DNA of 58,454 bases from Paludibacteraceae bacterium (GTDB lineage Bacteria > Bacteroidota > Bacteroidia > Bacteroidales > Paludibacteraceae). Where the stretch lies: NCBI GenBank assembly GCA_017962085.1, contig JAGCWA010000007.1, positions 1 through 58,454 of the forward strand, in the 5' to 3' direction. Shown here in pieces: positions 34,042 to 42,097 of this stretch. The position numbers and the translations under genes are program-made. Numbering within the stretch: position 1 is the first letter of the stretch; each line of letters opens with the position of its first letter. The notes beneath the pieces are model-generated. The model made no database searches, was not told where the DNA came from, and saw only the letters and a list, made by a program, of their open reading frames with translations.

Positions 34042-35418
34042 TTAATTCTTCACGATCTTCCATCCCTTAGGTATTTTATGGTCGCCATATATCTTCGGAA
34101 GGATATCAGGGCAGATGAAGGTGCCGGAAGGGGCGACGTCGGAGACCCAGGAATCGGTGTCCCATTTCATCGAATATTGTTTCCCCCAGTTGATGAAGTT
34201 CACTTTGATGGAAGAGATTTTAGCACAACCGAGGAACATCTCCCTATAGCACCATTTTTCCAGTTTGGTGGCGGGCAAATCGGGTGCTTGCGTCAGGTTC
34301 GTGCATCCGGCGAACATTTTATCGTAGCATAATTTTTCCAGCGTAGTGGCGGGAAGGTCTGGCGCCTGTGTCAGGCTGGTACAGTCATAGAACATTCCAA
34401 GGTAACATTTTGAGGCCAATGTGGTGGCGGGGAGTTCAGGGGCTTGCGTGAGGCTAATGCAACTGTCGAACATGTAGCCGTAGCACAACTCTTCCAGCGT
34501 GGTGGCTGGGAGCTGTGGCGCTTTCGTCAGGCTGGTGCATTTGGAGAACATTCTGTCATAACAAGCAGATTCCAATGTGGTGGCGGGAAGTTCGGGTGCT
34601 TCCTTCAGGCTGGTACACCCCAAAAACATTCCGACATAACACTCCTCGGCCAATGTGGTAGCGGGAAGTTTAGGTGCCTGTGTCAGGCTGGTGCATCCCT
34701 TAAACATATTCTCATAACAGGATTCCGCCAAGGTGGTAGCAGGGAGAGCAGGTGCTTCCTTCAGACTGGTACACCCAGCAAACATTCTATAGTAACATTT
34801 CCCAGCAAGTTCTGTGGCAGGCAATGCCGGAGCTTTCGTCAGACTGGTGCAATTCAAAAACAGTCCTTCGAAACAAAAGGACAACTTCGGAATCACTTTT
34901 GTCTCTCCCTTACCGTCGATAAGGCTCATCACACTGCCGCTGGCGGAGATGGAGCCCGTCATGACGAAGTGAACCCTCCTATAGAAGGTGGAGAATCCTG
35001 ACACCTGATTATCCCCTCTTAGCAGGGCCTTGTCCCCTTTCTTCGCCAAAGTGATCGTTTCCTTATTTACGAAGTTGATCCATGTCTGCCCATTGTCCAA
35101 AGAGTACTGCGCATCAAGTGAATTAGCGGCCATTGTGTCAACCGTTTCGGAAATGAGTTCACCGGCTCTATACGAACTGCTTTTTATAGGACGCTGGGCT
35201 GTATAAGATATTCCAAATGTGGAATTATCCGCCTCGGCCGTGAAGGTGAGGTAGCCGCCGGATTGGGTAGATGCGTTGTCTTTCTTAGGCGTAACGGTGG
35301 CTTGGGAAGGTTGACTAGGTGTATTCTTTTTTTGATAAATAATTACATTGTTGGCGGCGAAGGCGGTGCAACAAAGGCCTAACAGCAGGAGGATAAGGGG
35401 GATGATTCTTTTGAGCAT
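34042..35418 (-). CDS. BspA/DUF285-like repeat protein, no sorting tail (458 aa)
   Basis: The start at ATG 35418 gives the signal peptide MLKRIIPLILLLLGLCCTAF; 25 upstream in-frame codons are not signal-like. After a Lys/Gln/Thr-rich linker (about residues 25-55) comes one YLTFTAEADNSTFGI module. Its YSLDNG strand is preceded by an unusual insert of about 25 residues (RPIKSSSYRAGELISETVDT and onward). Eight 26-residue repeats follow, ending in VAPSGTFICP and IPKGWKIVKN. The T9SS-type tail is absent: the stop falls in the AT-rich leader of a co-oriented 26-bp element, the same ending type as the 29414 gene. The protein may therefore remain periplasmic or rely on another route. Confidence 0.85.
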   Translation of the reverse strand: MLKRIIPLILLLLGLCCTAFAANNVIIYQKKNTPSQPSQATVTPKKDNASTQSGGYLTFTAEADNSTFGISYTAQRPIKSSSYRAGELISETVDTMAANSLDAQYSLDNGQTWINFVNKETITLAKKGDKALLRGDNQVSGFSTFYRRVHFVMTGSISASGSVMSLIDGKGETKVIPKLSFCFEGLFLNCTSLTKAPALPATELAGKCYYRMFAGCTSLKEAPALPATTLAESCYENMFKGCTSLTQAPKLPATTLAEECYVGMFLGCTSLKEAPELPATTLESACYDRMFSKCTSLTKAPQLPATTLEELCYGYMFDSCISLTQAPELPATTLASKCYLGMFYDCTSLTQAPDLPATTLEKLCYDKMFAGCTNLTQAPDLPATKLEKWCYREMFLGCAKISSIKVNFINWGKQYSMKWDTDSWVSDVAPSGTFICPDILPKIYGDHKIPKGWKIVKN

Positions 35419-36054
35419 ACTATTCAATTGTTGGTGATAACACAAATATATGTTTTTGGGTGGGAAAATGCAAGAGGGAACGGGAGACGGCATGATAATT
35501 AAGAATTATGAATTATGAATTATGAAACGGCGGTTCGACATGGTCAATTTACTATTTTACGATTTACGATTTACGACGGTAACAATCCGATGGAACGCAC
35601 ATCCGCCCTAATTCCGCACGCACCCATACCCCGGTAGGGGTTTCCTTTTAATAGGGAAGAAGACATGATGACGGACATGATACCCCATAGGGGTTTCTTT
35701 TTAATCGGAACGCACACCTAGATAATTTTGAATTAAGAATTATGAATTAAGAATTGGGGGCGGAAGTACATCCCTACATGATGCGTACAACCTAAGCCCC
35801 ATAGGGGCGACATCCCCCAGGCAGGGGTGTCAACCCCTGTATGACGGATGGGTGTACGATAGGAACCCCGAAGGGGTGACACGATAATTATGAAACGGCA
35901 GTTCGACATGGTCAATTTACTATTTGACTATTTACGATTTGCATGGGAACATCCATATATGCGCATCCCCCGCTAATGTCTAGGCTCTAATGCCTAATGT
36001 CTAACGCCTAACATCTATTATCACAATTTTTATTTCATAATTCTCTTGTCTGTT
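35419..36054. repeat. long intergenic repeat block between the BspA-like gene and pckA
   Basis: No gene is seen. Two diverged plus-oriented 26-bp elements (35524-35549 and 35892-35917) use gaaacgg and gacatggtcaatt. Short CCCC..TAGGGG hairpins occur at about 35625-35700. A full hairpin-chain module is at about 35780-35880, with AGCCCC-ATA-GGGGCG, CAGGGGTGTCAACCCCTG and ACCCC-GAA-GGGGT at 35865-35877. AT-rich strings follow both 26-bp elements. The last roughly 100 bases contain repeated ctaatgtctaacgcctaa words. Confidence 0.75.
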
Positions 36055-36083
36055 TTTGTATATGAAATTTTTTATTAAATTTG
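36055..36083 (+). promoter_or_regulatory. strong Bacteroidales-type promoter of pckA
   Basis: TAAATTTG at 36076-36083 is a full match to TAnnTTTG, and TTTG at 36055-36058 is a well-spaced -33 box. Transcription would start near 36089, leaving a leader of about 80 bases. Confidence 0.7.
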
Positions 36084-36170
36084 CGTGGATTGAGAGTTCC
36101 GTAAGGACACGATCCCCCTTTTAGTTGATTAGGATTAATTATTTATAAACAAATATAGTTTAAAGTTAGC

Positions 36171-37772
36171 ATGGCAAACTTAGATTTAAGCAAGTATGGC
36201 ATCACTGGATCCACGGTGATCGCCCACAATCCATCCTACGAGGATCTTTTCAAAGAGGAAACAAAAGCCGGATTGAGCGGCTATGAGGTAGGACAAGTGA
36301 CTGAACTCGGAGCAGTGAATGTGATGACAGGTATCTACACTGGTCGTTCTCCTAAGGATAAATACATCGTGATGGACAAGAACTCCAAGGACACTGTATG
36401 GTGGACTTCAGAGGAGTACAAGAACGATAACCACCCAATGAGCGAAGAGGTTTGGGCTAAGGTGAAGGAGATCGCGAAGAAGGAACTTTCCAACAAGCAA
36501 CTTTATGTGGTGGACGCTTTCTGCGGTGCCAACAAGGCAACCCGCTTGGCTGTTCGTTTCATCGTGGAGGTGGCTTGGCAAGCTCACTTCGTGAAGAACA
36601 TGTTCATCCAACCTACCGCTGAGGAGTTGGCTAACTTCGAGCCTAACTTCGTCATCTACAACGCTTCTAAGGCTAAGGTGGAGAACTACAAGGAATTGGG
36701 CTTGAACTCCGAGACTTGCGTCGCTTTCAACGTTACTTCCCGTGAGCAAGTGATCATCAACACTTGGTACGGCGGTGAGATGAAGAAGGGTATGTTCTCC
36801 ATGCAGAACTACTACTTGCCATTGAAGGGCATCGCTTCCATGCACTGCTCCGCTAACTGCGACATGCAGGGCAAGAACACCGCTATCTTCTTCGGTCTCT
36901 CCGGTACAGGTAAGACTACCTTGTCAACTGACCCTAAGCGTCGCTTGATCGGTGACGACGAGCACGGATGGGACGACGAGGGCGTGTTCAACCTCGAGGG
37001 TGGTTGCTACGCTAAGGTGATCGGTTTGAGCAAGGAGCACGAGCCAGACATCTACGGCGCTATCAAACGCAACGCTTTGTTGGAGAACGTTACGGTGGAC
37101 AAGAACGGTAAGATCGACTTCAACGACAAGTCCGTTACTGAGAACACCCGCGTTTCTTACCCAATCAACCATATCAACAACATCCAACCAGGATCTTCCG
37201 CTCCTGCCGCTAAGAACGTTATCTTCTTGTCGGCTGACGCGTTCGGCGTGTTGCCTCCAGTATCCATCTTGACTCCTGAGCAGACTCAATACTACTTCTT
37301 GAGCGGTTTCACGGCTAAGTTGGCCGGAACGGAGCGTGGTATCACGGAGCCTACTCCAACCTTCTCCGCTTGCTTCGGACAGGCATTCTTGGAGTTGCAC
37401 CCAACCAAATACGCTGAGGAGTTGGTGAAGAAGATGCAGAAGTCTGGCGCTAAGGCTTACTTGGTGAACACTGGATGGAACGGAACCGGCAAGCGTATCT
37501 CTATCCCTGATACCCGTGGTATCATCGACGCTATCTTGAACGGTGACATCTTGAAGGCTCCTACGAAGAAGATCCCTATGTTCGACTTCGAGGTTCCTAC
37601 CGCATTGCCAGGCGTGAACCCAGCTATCTTGGATCCTCGCGACACTTACGCTAACGCTTCCGAGTGGGAGACGAAGGCGAAGGATTTGGCTTCACGCTTC
37701 CAAAAGAACTTCGTGAAGTACACTGGTAACGCTGCTGGTAAGGCTTTGGTTGCCGCTGGTCCTAAATTGTAA
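36171..37772 (+). CDS. pckA: phosphoenolpyruvate carboxykinase (ATP)
   Basis: Interconverts oxaloacetate + ATP and phosphoenolpyruvate + CO2 + ADP. In Bacteroidales the enzyme often runs toward oxaloacetate, fixing CO2 during fermentation to succinate and propionate. The 533-residue length is typical. Motifs are the P-loop [20 protein letters not shown], the metal-binding [13 protein letters not shown], the substrate words [12 protein letters not shown], and IPDTRGIID. Codon choice is strikingly uniform (aag, gct, ttc, aac, cgt), unlike the neighbours, as expected for a very highly expressed gene. It is monocistronic, with its own strong promoter and a textbook terminator. Confidence 0.97.
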   Translation: MANLDLSKYGITGSTVIAHNPSYEDLFKEETKAGLSGYEVGQVTELGAVNVMTGIYTGRSPKDKYIVMDKNSKDTVWWTSEEYKNDNHPMSEEVWAKVKEIAKKELSNKQLYVVDAFCGANKATRLAVRFIVEVAWQAHFVKNMFIQPTAEELANFEPNFVIYNASKAKVENYKELGLNSETCVAFNVTSREQVIINTWYGGEMKKGMFSMQNYYLPLKGIASMHCSANCDMQGKNTAIFFGLSGTGKTTLSTDPKRRLIGDDEHGWDDEGVFNLEGGCYAKVIGLSKEHEPDIYGAIKRNALLENVTVDKNGKIDFNDKSVTENTRVSYPINHINNIQPGSSAPAAKNVIFLSADAFGVLPPVSILTPEQTQYYFLSGFTAKLAGTERGITEPTPTFSACFGQAFLELHPTKYAEELVKKMQKSGAKAYLVNTGWNGTGKRISIPDTRGIIDAILNGDILKAPTKKIPMFDFEVPTALPGVNPAILDPRDTYANASEWETKAKDLASRFQKNFVKYTGNAAGKALVAAGPKL

Positions 37773-37791
37773 TCAATTTTCTCTCAATAGA

Positions 37792-37820
37792 AGGGCACCT
37801 CGTGTGGGGTGCCCTTTTTG
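37792..37820 (+). terminator. Rho-independent terminator of pckA
   Basis: Perfect 9-bp stem AAGGGCACC (37792-37800) and GGTGCCCTT (37809-37817), an 8-base loop, then a T-run that continues beyond 37820. It lies 20 bp after the pckA stop. Confidence 0.92.
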
Positions 37821-37853
37821 TTTTTTCAAGGCAGGGGATTATCGTTAGCTGTA

Positions 37854-37905
37854 GAGACGCAACATATTGCGTCTCAATCCACGGAGACGCAAGATCTTGC
37901 GTCTC
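37854..37905. repeat. pair of REP palindromes (GAGACGCAA...TTGCGTCTC)
   Basis: Two palindromes in a row: GAGACGC-AACATATT-GCGTCTC at 37854-37875 and GAGACGC-AAGATCTT-GCGTCTC at 37884-37905, separated by aatccacg. Each can form a stem of at least nine base pairs. A related pair is at 41819-41870 inside a RAYT transposase remnant. The arrangement is like REP doublets mobilised by REP-associated tyrosine transposases. Confidence 0.85.
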
Positions 37906-38314
37906 TTCTATGTTGTAAACCAAGAAAAAATCGAAAAAAATTTTTATTAAAATTTATAAGTCATTGATAATCAACTTGTAAATTAAATATATTTGTTAAA
38001 CATGCGCACAACAAAGATCCAACAACTCTTTTTTTTAGAGTTGCATCCCTCCCGAAGCTGGGAAGAAGCCATAAGACAATCTTCAATCAGAGATTTGCCG
38101 AAGCAATCACATTCACCTTTTTCAGTCATTATGGGTAAAACGCCACATTCTACAAGAAAGTGAAAGAACATGTCTTCACAAGAGACGCAAGTGGTCGTTT
38201 TTTACTGATAAAAGCTGCCTGATGGCTTCTGGCTCCTCTCCGATGTGTTTTTTCGTCTGCACATCTTTTTTTTGCATTTCTTCTAATTCTTCATTTACAT
38301 TAAATTCCCTGTTT
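37906..38314. other. AT-rich flank between REP pair and IS110 transposase
   Basis: No confident gene. On the minus strand there is an open frame of 62 codons (38171-37983) and a 33-codon one (38277-38176, beginning MQKKDVQTKKHIGEEPEAIR); neither has a recognisable family. A half REP word (agagacgcaag) lies at about 38180-38190. Part of this stretch is presumably the 3' non-coding end of the IS110 element, whose exact boundary I cannot place. Confidence 0.4.
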
Positions 38315-39382
38315 TTAATTTGTCCCTGTCACGTAGAAGGCTCCTGTTTTCATGACGCTTAAAACTCTGCATGACAGCTTTCTCGCTATCCTGACAATGG
38401 CATCGCAGGAGTTCATCCTTGCTCTGTGTTTGAGGAAACATGCGCTTAGGGCGTTGTCCCTTCTGATTGCAACCCACGAGCTTTCTATGAAGGCCTTTCT
38501 GAGCCTTCGGTTGCACCTGAAGGTTATTTCGCCGGGGGACTCCTTCTCTCCACTATTGTGGCATGTCGGAGAAAGCCCTATGTAAGATGCGAAAACCCTT
38601 TCGTTGTTGAACCGAGAGAAGTTCCCAACTTCCGAGACAATGGCTATGGCGGTGATCATTCCCACTCCCGGGACACTGGTCAGTAGCTCAAGTTCACTTC
38701 CGTGTTCCGTTTTCATGATCTTGCGAAGTTCCATTGTGACCGAGAGCAGCCGTTGTCTGTGCCATTTGTATTCCTCGAGCATGAGGTCCAGCGTCTTTCT
38801 CTTGAGAAGGGTCGTCTCGACGTTCTCCAACCATGTGACAAACGCCTTGCTCCAGTATACGGACGCTTTCTCCAATTCCCTCGGGACAGAGATCCCATTG
38901 CGATGGAGGAAATGCTTAATCTGGGACTTCTCCCTCCCTAACTTCTTGACCCTGTCCTCCCTGAGACGATACAGCTCCCGAAGACTTTCCTCTTCCTCTG
39001 TCGGCACATACAATGGGGTCAATATCCCTTTCATCAAAGCCTTGGACAGCTTGCTCGAATCGACAGCGTCCGTCTTGTTCACTTTTTCCTTCTGCATGGT
39101 CGGAACATCTGCCGCATTGACGATGATATTCTTTATCCCTTGACTCTCCAATGCCCTGTGCGTACTGTAGCCGCTGAATCCGCTTTCGTACACGGAATAG
39201 TAATTCCCGCCCGGGTATTTATTCCTTAAATGAGTCACTAACTCATTGATATTCCCACTCGACATCCTGTAGTTCTCTTCGTACCCACCTGTCATGGAAA
39301 TTGAAACCTGCCAATTCTGTTTGTGTACATCTATTCCGATATAAACATTTTGATTTCTAAAATTAAAATTGTTCCTTTGCAT
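38315..39382 (-). CDS. IS110-family transposase (recombinase)
   Basis: A 355-residue DEDD recombinase. The RuvC-like N-terminal domain has YIGIDVHKQNW (first Asp), YYSVYESGFSGY (Glu) and NKTDAVDSSKLSKAL (paired Asp). The C-terminal Tnp20 domain has LTSVPGVGMITAIAIVSEVG, then FASYIGLSPTCHNSG and GEITFRCNRRLRKAFIESSW with the conserved serine. The gene is intact. IS110 elements insert without terminal inverted repeats, guided by an RNA made from one non-coding end; the roughly 180 bp upstream (39383-39560) is the candidate place for IS110-group elements. It sits between REP palindromes and a RAYT remnant. Confidence 0.93.
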   Translation of the reverse strand: MQRNNFNFRNQNVYIGIDVHKQNWQVSISMTGGYEENYRMSSGNINELVTHLRNKYPGGNYYSVYESGFSGYSTHRALESQGIKNIIVNAADVPTMQKEKVNKTDAVDSSKLSKALMKGILTPLYVPTEEEESLRELYRLREDRVKKLGREKSQIKHFLHRNGISVPRELEKASVYWSKAFVTWLENVETTLLKRKTLDLMLEEYKWHRQRLLSVTMELRKIMKTEHGSELELLTSVPGVGMITAIAIVSEVGNFSRFNNERVFASYIGLSPTCHNSGEKESPGEITFRCNRRLRKAFIESSWVAIRRDNALSACFLKHRARMNSCDAIVRIARKLSCRVLSVMKTGAFYVTGTN

Positions 39383-39511
39383 ATATGAGGGCGTTTTTAT
39401 TTGTTCGTTTTACCTTTGACTTTTAAACTTACAAATTTTAACGCTCTTTTTCTGTTTCTTGTCTGTTTTTTTTACAAACATAGGAACTACAATGCAATGC
39501 GACACGTCAAA

Positions 39512-39537
39512 AATGCAATGCATCACAACATTGCATT
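39512..39537. repeat. perfect inverted repeat upstream of the RAYT remnant
   Basis: AATGCAATG (39512-39520) and CATTGCATT (39529-39537) pair perfectly around the loop CATCACAA. A partial third copy (aatgcaatgcgac) is at about 39491-39503. It sits about 70 bp before the RAYT N-terminal fragment, where RAYT genes often carry REP-type palindromes. Confidence 0.6.
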
Positions 39538-39605
39538 CCTACCAATACAATAAATCCATTTTTTTACGTTATGGATGTGATAATTGTATTTAAAATCCAT
39601 CTGTT

Positions 39606-39770
39606 ATGTCTGACAATAAATTCAAAGGAACCTATCGTATACCTTCCGCCCGTGCACAATGGCATGATTATGAGGGTGGCGAATATTTCGTAACAATCTG
39701 CACCCCAACCCATGGACATTTTTCGGGGAATTTGTAAATGATAAAATCGCAAATTCCCTATACGGTGCGT
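39606..39770 (+). pseudogene. N-terminal remnant of a REP-associated tyrosine transposase (RAYT, IS200-like)
   Basis: ATG 39606 opens MSDNKFKGTYRIPSARAQWH, DYEGGEYFVTICTPTHGHF, the typical start of Bacteroidetes RAYT/Y1-transposases (compare the usual RIPSAR..YDY..G.YFVTICT..R..YFG). The frame stops at 39737. Restoring one T in the run ttttt near 39718-39723 would give HFFGEFVNDKIANS, the expected continuation, so a one-base deletion has broken it. Similarity ends at about 39765, where a hairpin-chain repeat begins. The conserved HxH motif part is missing here but appears at 41751. Confidence 0.75.
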
Positions 39771-39870
39771 ACGACCAAGCCCCATAGGGGCGTCATAACA
39801 CAGGCAGGGGTGCTAACCCCTGTACGACGGATGGATGTGTGATGGAAACCCTGAAAGGGTGAAACGTGAA
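39766..39870. repeat. hairpin-chain repeat module disrupting the RAYT remnant
   Basis: Close relative of the module at 35780-35880: gtgcgtacgacc, AGCCCC-ATA-GGGGCG, CAGGGGTGCTAACCCCTG, then ACCCT-GAA-AGGGT at 39848-39860 and gaaacgtg. The third hairpin differs from other copies at paired positions while keeping its stem. Confidence 0.75.
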
Positions 39871-39933
39871 TAGTTATGAGTTAAAAATTAGGAGTTAAGA
39901 ATTAAAAGTTGATGGGATGTATCCCTCCCTTCC

Positions 39934-39992
39934 GAAATTTGAAAAACAGAGGACTGTACAAGATGTACAACCCTCTGCCAAATTTACCTCAT
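39934..39992. repeat. imperfect long hairpin in the AT-rich islet
   Basis: CAGAGG (39947-39952) pairs with CCTCTG (39972-39977). Inside are TGTACA and TGTACA, themselves palindromic and mutually complementary. Outside are AAATTT words on both flanks. The pieces can stack into one stem-loop with small bulges. No T-run follows, so a terminator role is not clear. Confidence 0.5.
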
Positions 39993-40078
39993 ACAACAAT
40001 ATATTTGTATAACCCTGAGTATCCAAGTTATTATTTGGGGTACCCAGTGAGTAAATTTAAAATTTTGAATAATTTTTT

Positions 40079-40391
40079 TCATAATTTTAAATTTTTAAAA
40101 TTAATATTTGGAGTTTCATCAACTCCGTTAATACTCTCTTGGCACCTTGGATTTCCAATAACAGCATCAATTATTTTTTTATTTCAAATAAAAATATAAT
40201 CTTTGCCAAGATTAGTATGACATCTGGTGCCAGAACCAGGACATAAACGAAGGGGGATTGTAAGTGCGAATTACAGTTCCTCTTTCTTTATTTATTGTAA
40301 ACTTAGTTGTACCATCATCCTCATCATCATCTTCTTTACCTTCATCTCCATTATCATCTAAATATCTTGTAACAACTTCATTAATAACAAC
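40079..40391 (-). pseudogene. possible decayed coding remnant, unknown family
   Basis: Minus-strand reading gives an acidic 59-codon stretch after a stop (40391-40212; EVVTRYLDDNGDEGKEDDDE, then FTINKERGTVIRTYNPPS). In an overlapping frame it reads LCPGSGTRCHTNLGKDYIFI, stop, KKIIDAVIGNPRCQESINGV. Neither frame has a proper start and frames change at least once. It may be the degraded 3' half of a gene lost when the islet formed, or an accident of AT-rich sequence. No family is claimed. Confidence 0.25.
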
Positions 40392-40742
40392 TTACGCCCT
40401 GAAATTCAACGGCAAATATAGTTCATCTTGTGAAAAAAAAAGGGTTTTGTTGGAAAATTTTGCGCATTGATATGCAAATAAAAATATGTTAAAAAAACAA
40501 TATAAAGTTGCAGCAATCTCCAGACAAATAATATACCGCTAATATATCGCATATTCGTATAGTATATAAACAATTGCAATCTACAGAAATGAAATCGAAA
40601 CATATAGGCAAATTAACATTCTTTAACTTCATATTCTCCAGTCCGAGAAATTTCTGATAGTTTCTCCCATACCAATACTGTTCCAATATTTTAGATTGTT
40701 TGCAAAAAATGCATTCGTTAGTATTAATCCAGTTGATTTTCT

Positions 40743-40750
40743 TATTTTTG
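40743..40750 (+). promoter_or_regulatory. -7 box upstream of the 40798 gene
   Basis: TATTTTTG fits TAnnTTTG and would place the transcription start near 40757, 41 bases before the ATG. No clear -33 box. Confidence 0.45.
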
Positions 40751-40797
40751 CAGCAGCAAATTTGAATTGAATTACATATCAACAAAATACTAATGCG

Positions 40798-41259
40798 ATG
40801 TCAGTCTTAAAACAGATATTATTAATCGTTTCTCTGTTTATATTCGTTGGAGGTGCTTATTCTCAAAACTTCAAGAAAATAAAAAAAGCCGGAATTGAAT
40901 GTCAGAATGATGTTTCAAAGTCAGAAGAAATTATGGCTGATGATAACGAATTTAATAGGGTAAGAATATGTTTTGGGAGTAGTAATGATGGTCATTATAG
41001 TATAATTGCGTTTTATCATAGAGGATACTACTATAATGAAATATGGGGTGCTATTAATGGAAGTTATTCTGTGGCTGTATATAGCACAAAAATAGAATCT
41101 TCTCATCCAATAGATGCTACGCACTTTAATTATGCAACCTTCCCCAACAAAGAGTTAATCTCTTTTTGTAAAAAGTATGGCATAAAAAAACTATATTTTT
41201 ATAAATCTCCTTCTAGAGATGGGGAAAGATTAAATACATTCAAATTGAATGAATTATAA
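40798..41259 (+). CDS. small exported protein of unknown function, AT-rich cassette gene 1
   Basis: A 153-residue protein with a clear signal peptide (MSVLKQILLIVSLFIFVGGA, cleavage near AYS). The mature part is soluble-looking, with two cysteines (IECQND and FCKKYG) and aromatic-rich strands (YSIIAFYHRGYYYNEIWGAI). I do not recognise a family. Codon use is much more AT-rich than in genes outside the islet (frequent aaa, ata, tta), which suggests acquisition from another source. The gene is followed 37 bp later by another unknown membrane protein gene and may form a two-gene unit with it. Confidence 0.65.
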   Translation: MSVLKQILLIVSLFIFVGGAYSQNFKKIKKAGIECQNDVSKSEEIMADDNEFNRVRICFGSSNDGHYSIIAFYHRGYYYNEIWGAINGSYSVAVYSTKIESSHPIDATHFNYATFPNKELISFCKKYGIKKLYFYKSPSRDGERLNTFKLNEL

Positions 41260-41296
41260 AAAGAATTTAAACTTCGTTTTGACAAATTAAAAATTT

Positions 41297-41749
41297 ATGA
41301 ATAACGATAATGGTTGTGGATGTGGAATCCTATGTATAATTTTAGTAGGCGTTTCCATTATTATTTATAATAATCATACTTCCAAGAGTACTACTCAGAC
41401 CACTACGCCAACTTATTTTGGATCTTCATCATCTAATGCATTTGATATAATATCCACAGAACACAAAGATATCTATGATATACTCCATGCAGAACCTAGG
41501 GAAAAAGTAGTAACGAAAAAAACTACACCAGGTGCCTATAATGAAGGGTATGATGAGGGATATGAGCAAGGGGAATATGACGGAAGGCATGGATATAAGC
41601 ATGGATATGGTTATGATGATTCCAATCGCTATCACAACTATTATAAAACCAAATACCAAGAAGGCTATTCTGATGGTTATGATGATGGCTATTCGGAAAG
41701 CTATTCTGATATCAAGGGAAATGAGCAAGAAGATGAAGATGATTGGTAA
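41297..41749 (+). CDS. small membrane protein with YxxGYxDG repeats, AT-rich cassette gene 2
   Basis: A 150-residue protein. A Gly/Cys-rich start (NGCGCG) leads into one hydrophobic segment (ILCIILVGVSIIIYN, about residues 11-25), then a Ser/Thr linker. The C-terminal half is built on Tyr-Gly-Asp repeats (EGYDEGYEQGEYDGRHGY, then EGYSDGYDDGYSESYSD) and ends in acidic EDEDDW. Low-complexity Tyr/Gly/Asp tails of this kind occur in surface and phage-associated proteins, but no function is known to me. The stop codon lies within the first bases of the RAYT remnant, so the end of the protein coincides with the cassette boundary. AT-rich like the previous gene. Confidence 0.6.
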   Translation: MNNDNGCGCGILCIILVGVSIIIYNNHTSKSTTQTTTPTYFGSSSSNAFDIISTEHKDIYDILHAEPREKVVTKKTTPGAYNEGYDEGYEQGEYDGRHGYKHGYGYDDSNRYHNYYKTKYQEGYSDGYDDGYSESYSDIKGNEQEDEDDW

Positions 41750-41950
41750 TTATGCCGAATCATGTGCATTTGATTATATTCATTGGCAATAATAAATACA
41801 ATACGGTACCGGCACACCGAGACGCAATGCTTTGCGTCTCAATTCACGGAGTCGCAATGCATTGCGTCTCTACCCATTTCCCCCATTTGCAACAATTTTA
41901 CCACAAAAAAGGAACAAAATTCATATTACATCTTGTGATGATTGCTTAAA
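41735..41950 (+). pseudogene. internal remnant of a RAYT transposase with REP pair in frame
   Basis: In one frame the sequence reads LVIMPNHVHLIIFIGNN, the conserved HxH (metal-binding) motif of Y1/RAYT transposases. It runs on through the REP doublet as VPAHRDAMLCVSI and AMHCVSTH, then ends at about 41946. There is no start codon and no catalytic tyrosine region, so it is a fragment. The N-terminal part missing here is what is found at 39606-39770, which suggests one RAYT gene was split by the roughly 2-kb AT-rich islet. Confidence 0.75.
41819..41870. repeat. REP palindrome pair within the RAYT remnant
   Basis: GAGACGC-AATGCTTT-GCGTCTC (41819-41840) and GAGTCGC-AATGCATT-GCGTCTC (41849-41870), separated by aattcacg. 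Same architecture and nearly the same spacer as the pair at 37854-37905. The second palindrome has one mismatched base (gtc for gac). Confidence 0.85.
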
Positions 41951-41954
41951 TTTG
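41947..41954 (+). promoter_or_regulatory. -7 box upstream of the GH30 gene
   Basis: TAAATTTG is a full match to TAnnTTTG, with TTGTG about 11 bases upstream. It implies a long leader of about 135 bases, which contains a small GTGTGG-TTAT-CCGCAC hairpin near 42050. Confidence 0.45.
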
Positions 41955-42097
41955 CCACGTTGATGGTCGTAAAGACTGTGGTGACTAAAAGAGATTGTAT
42001 TAAGTAGTAAAGCATATATTAACAACAAGCGCATAGTCCGGAGATGTGTGGTTATCCGCACTGATGGGTTGTCACGCTTTTTGAAAAACACGTAAAA

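Noticed and set aside
37983-38277. Two short minus-strand frames (62 and 33 codons) beside the IS110 transposase
   Set aside because: No family words and no promoter; more likely non-coding IS end or flank, so they are only mentioned in the gap entry.
40489-40785. 98-codon minus-strand frame divergent from the 40798 gene
   Set aside because: Cys/Ile/Asn-rich text typical of random AT-rich sequence, with no signal, domain or promoter support.
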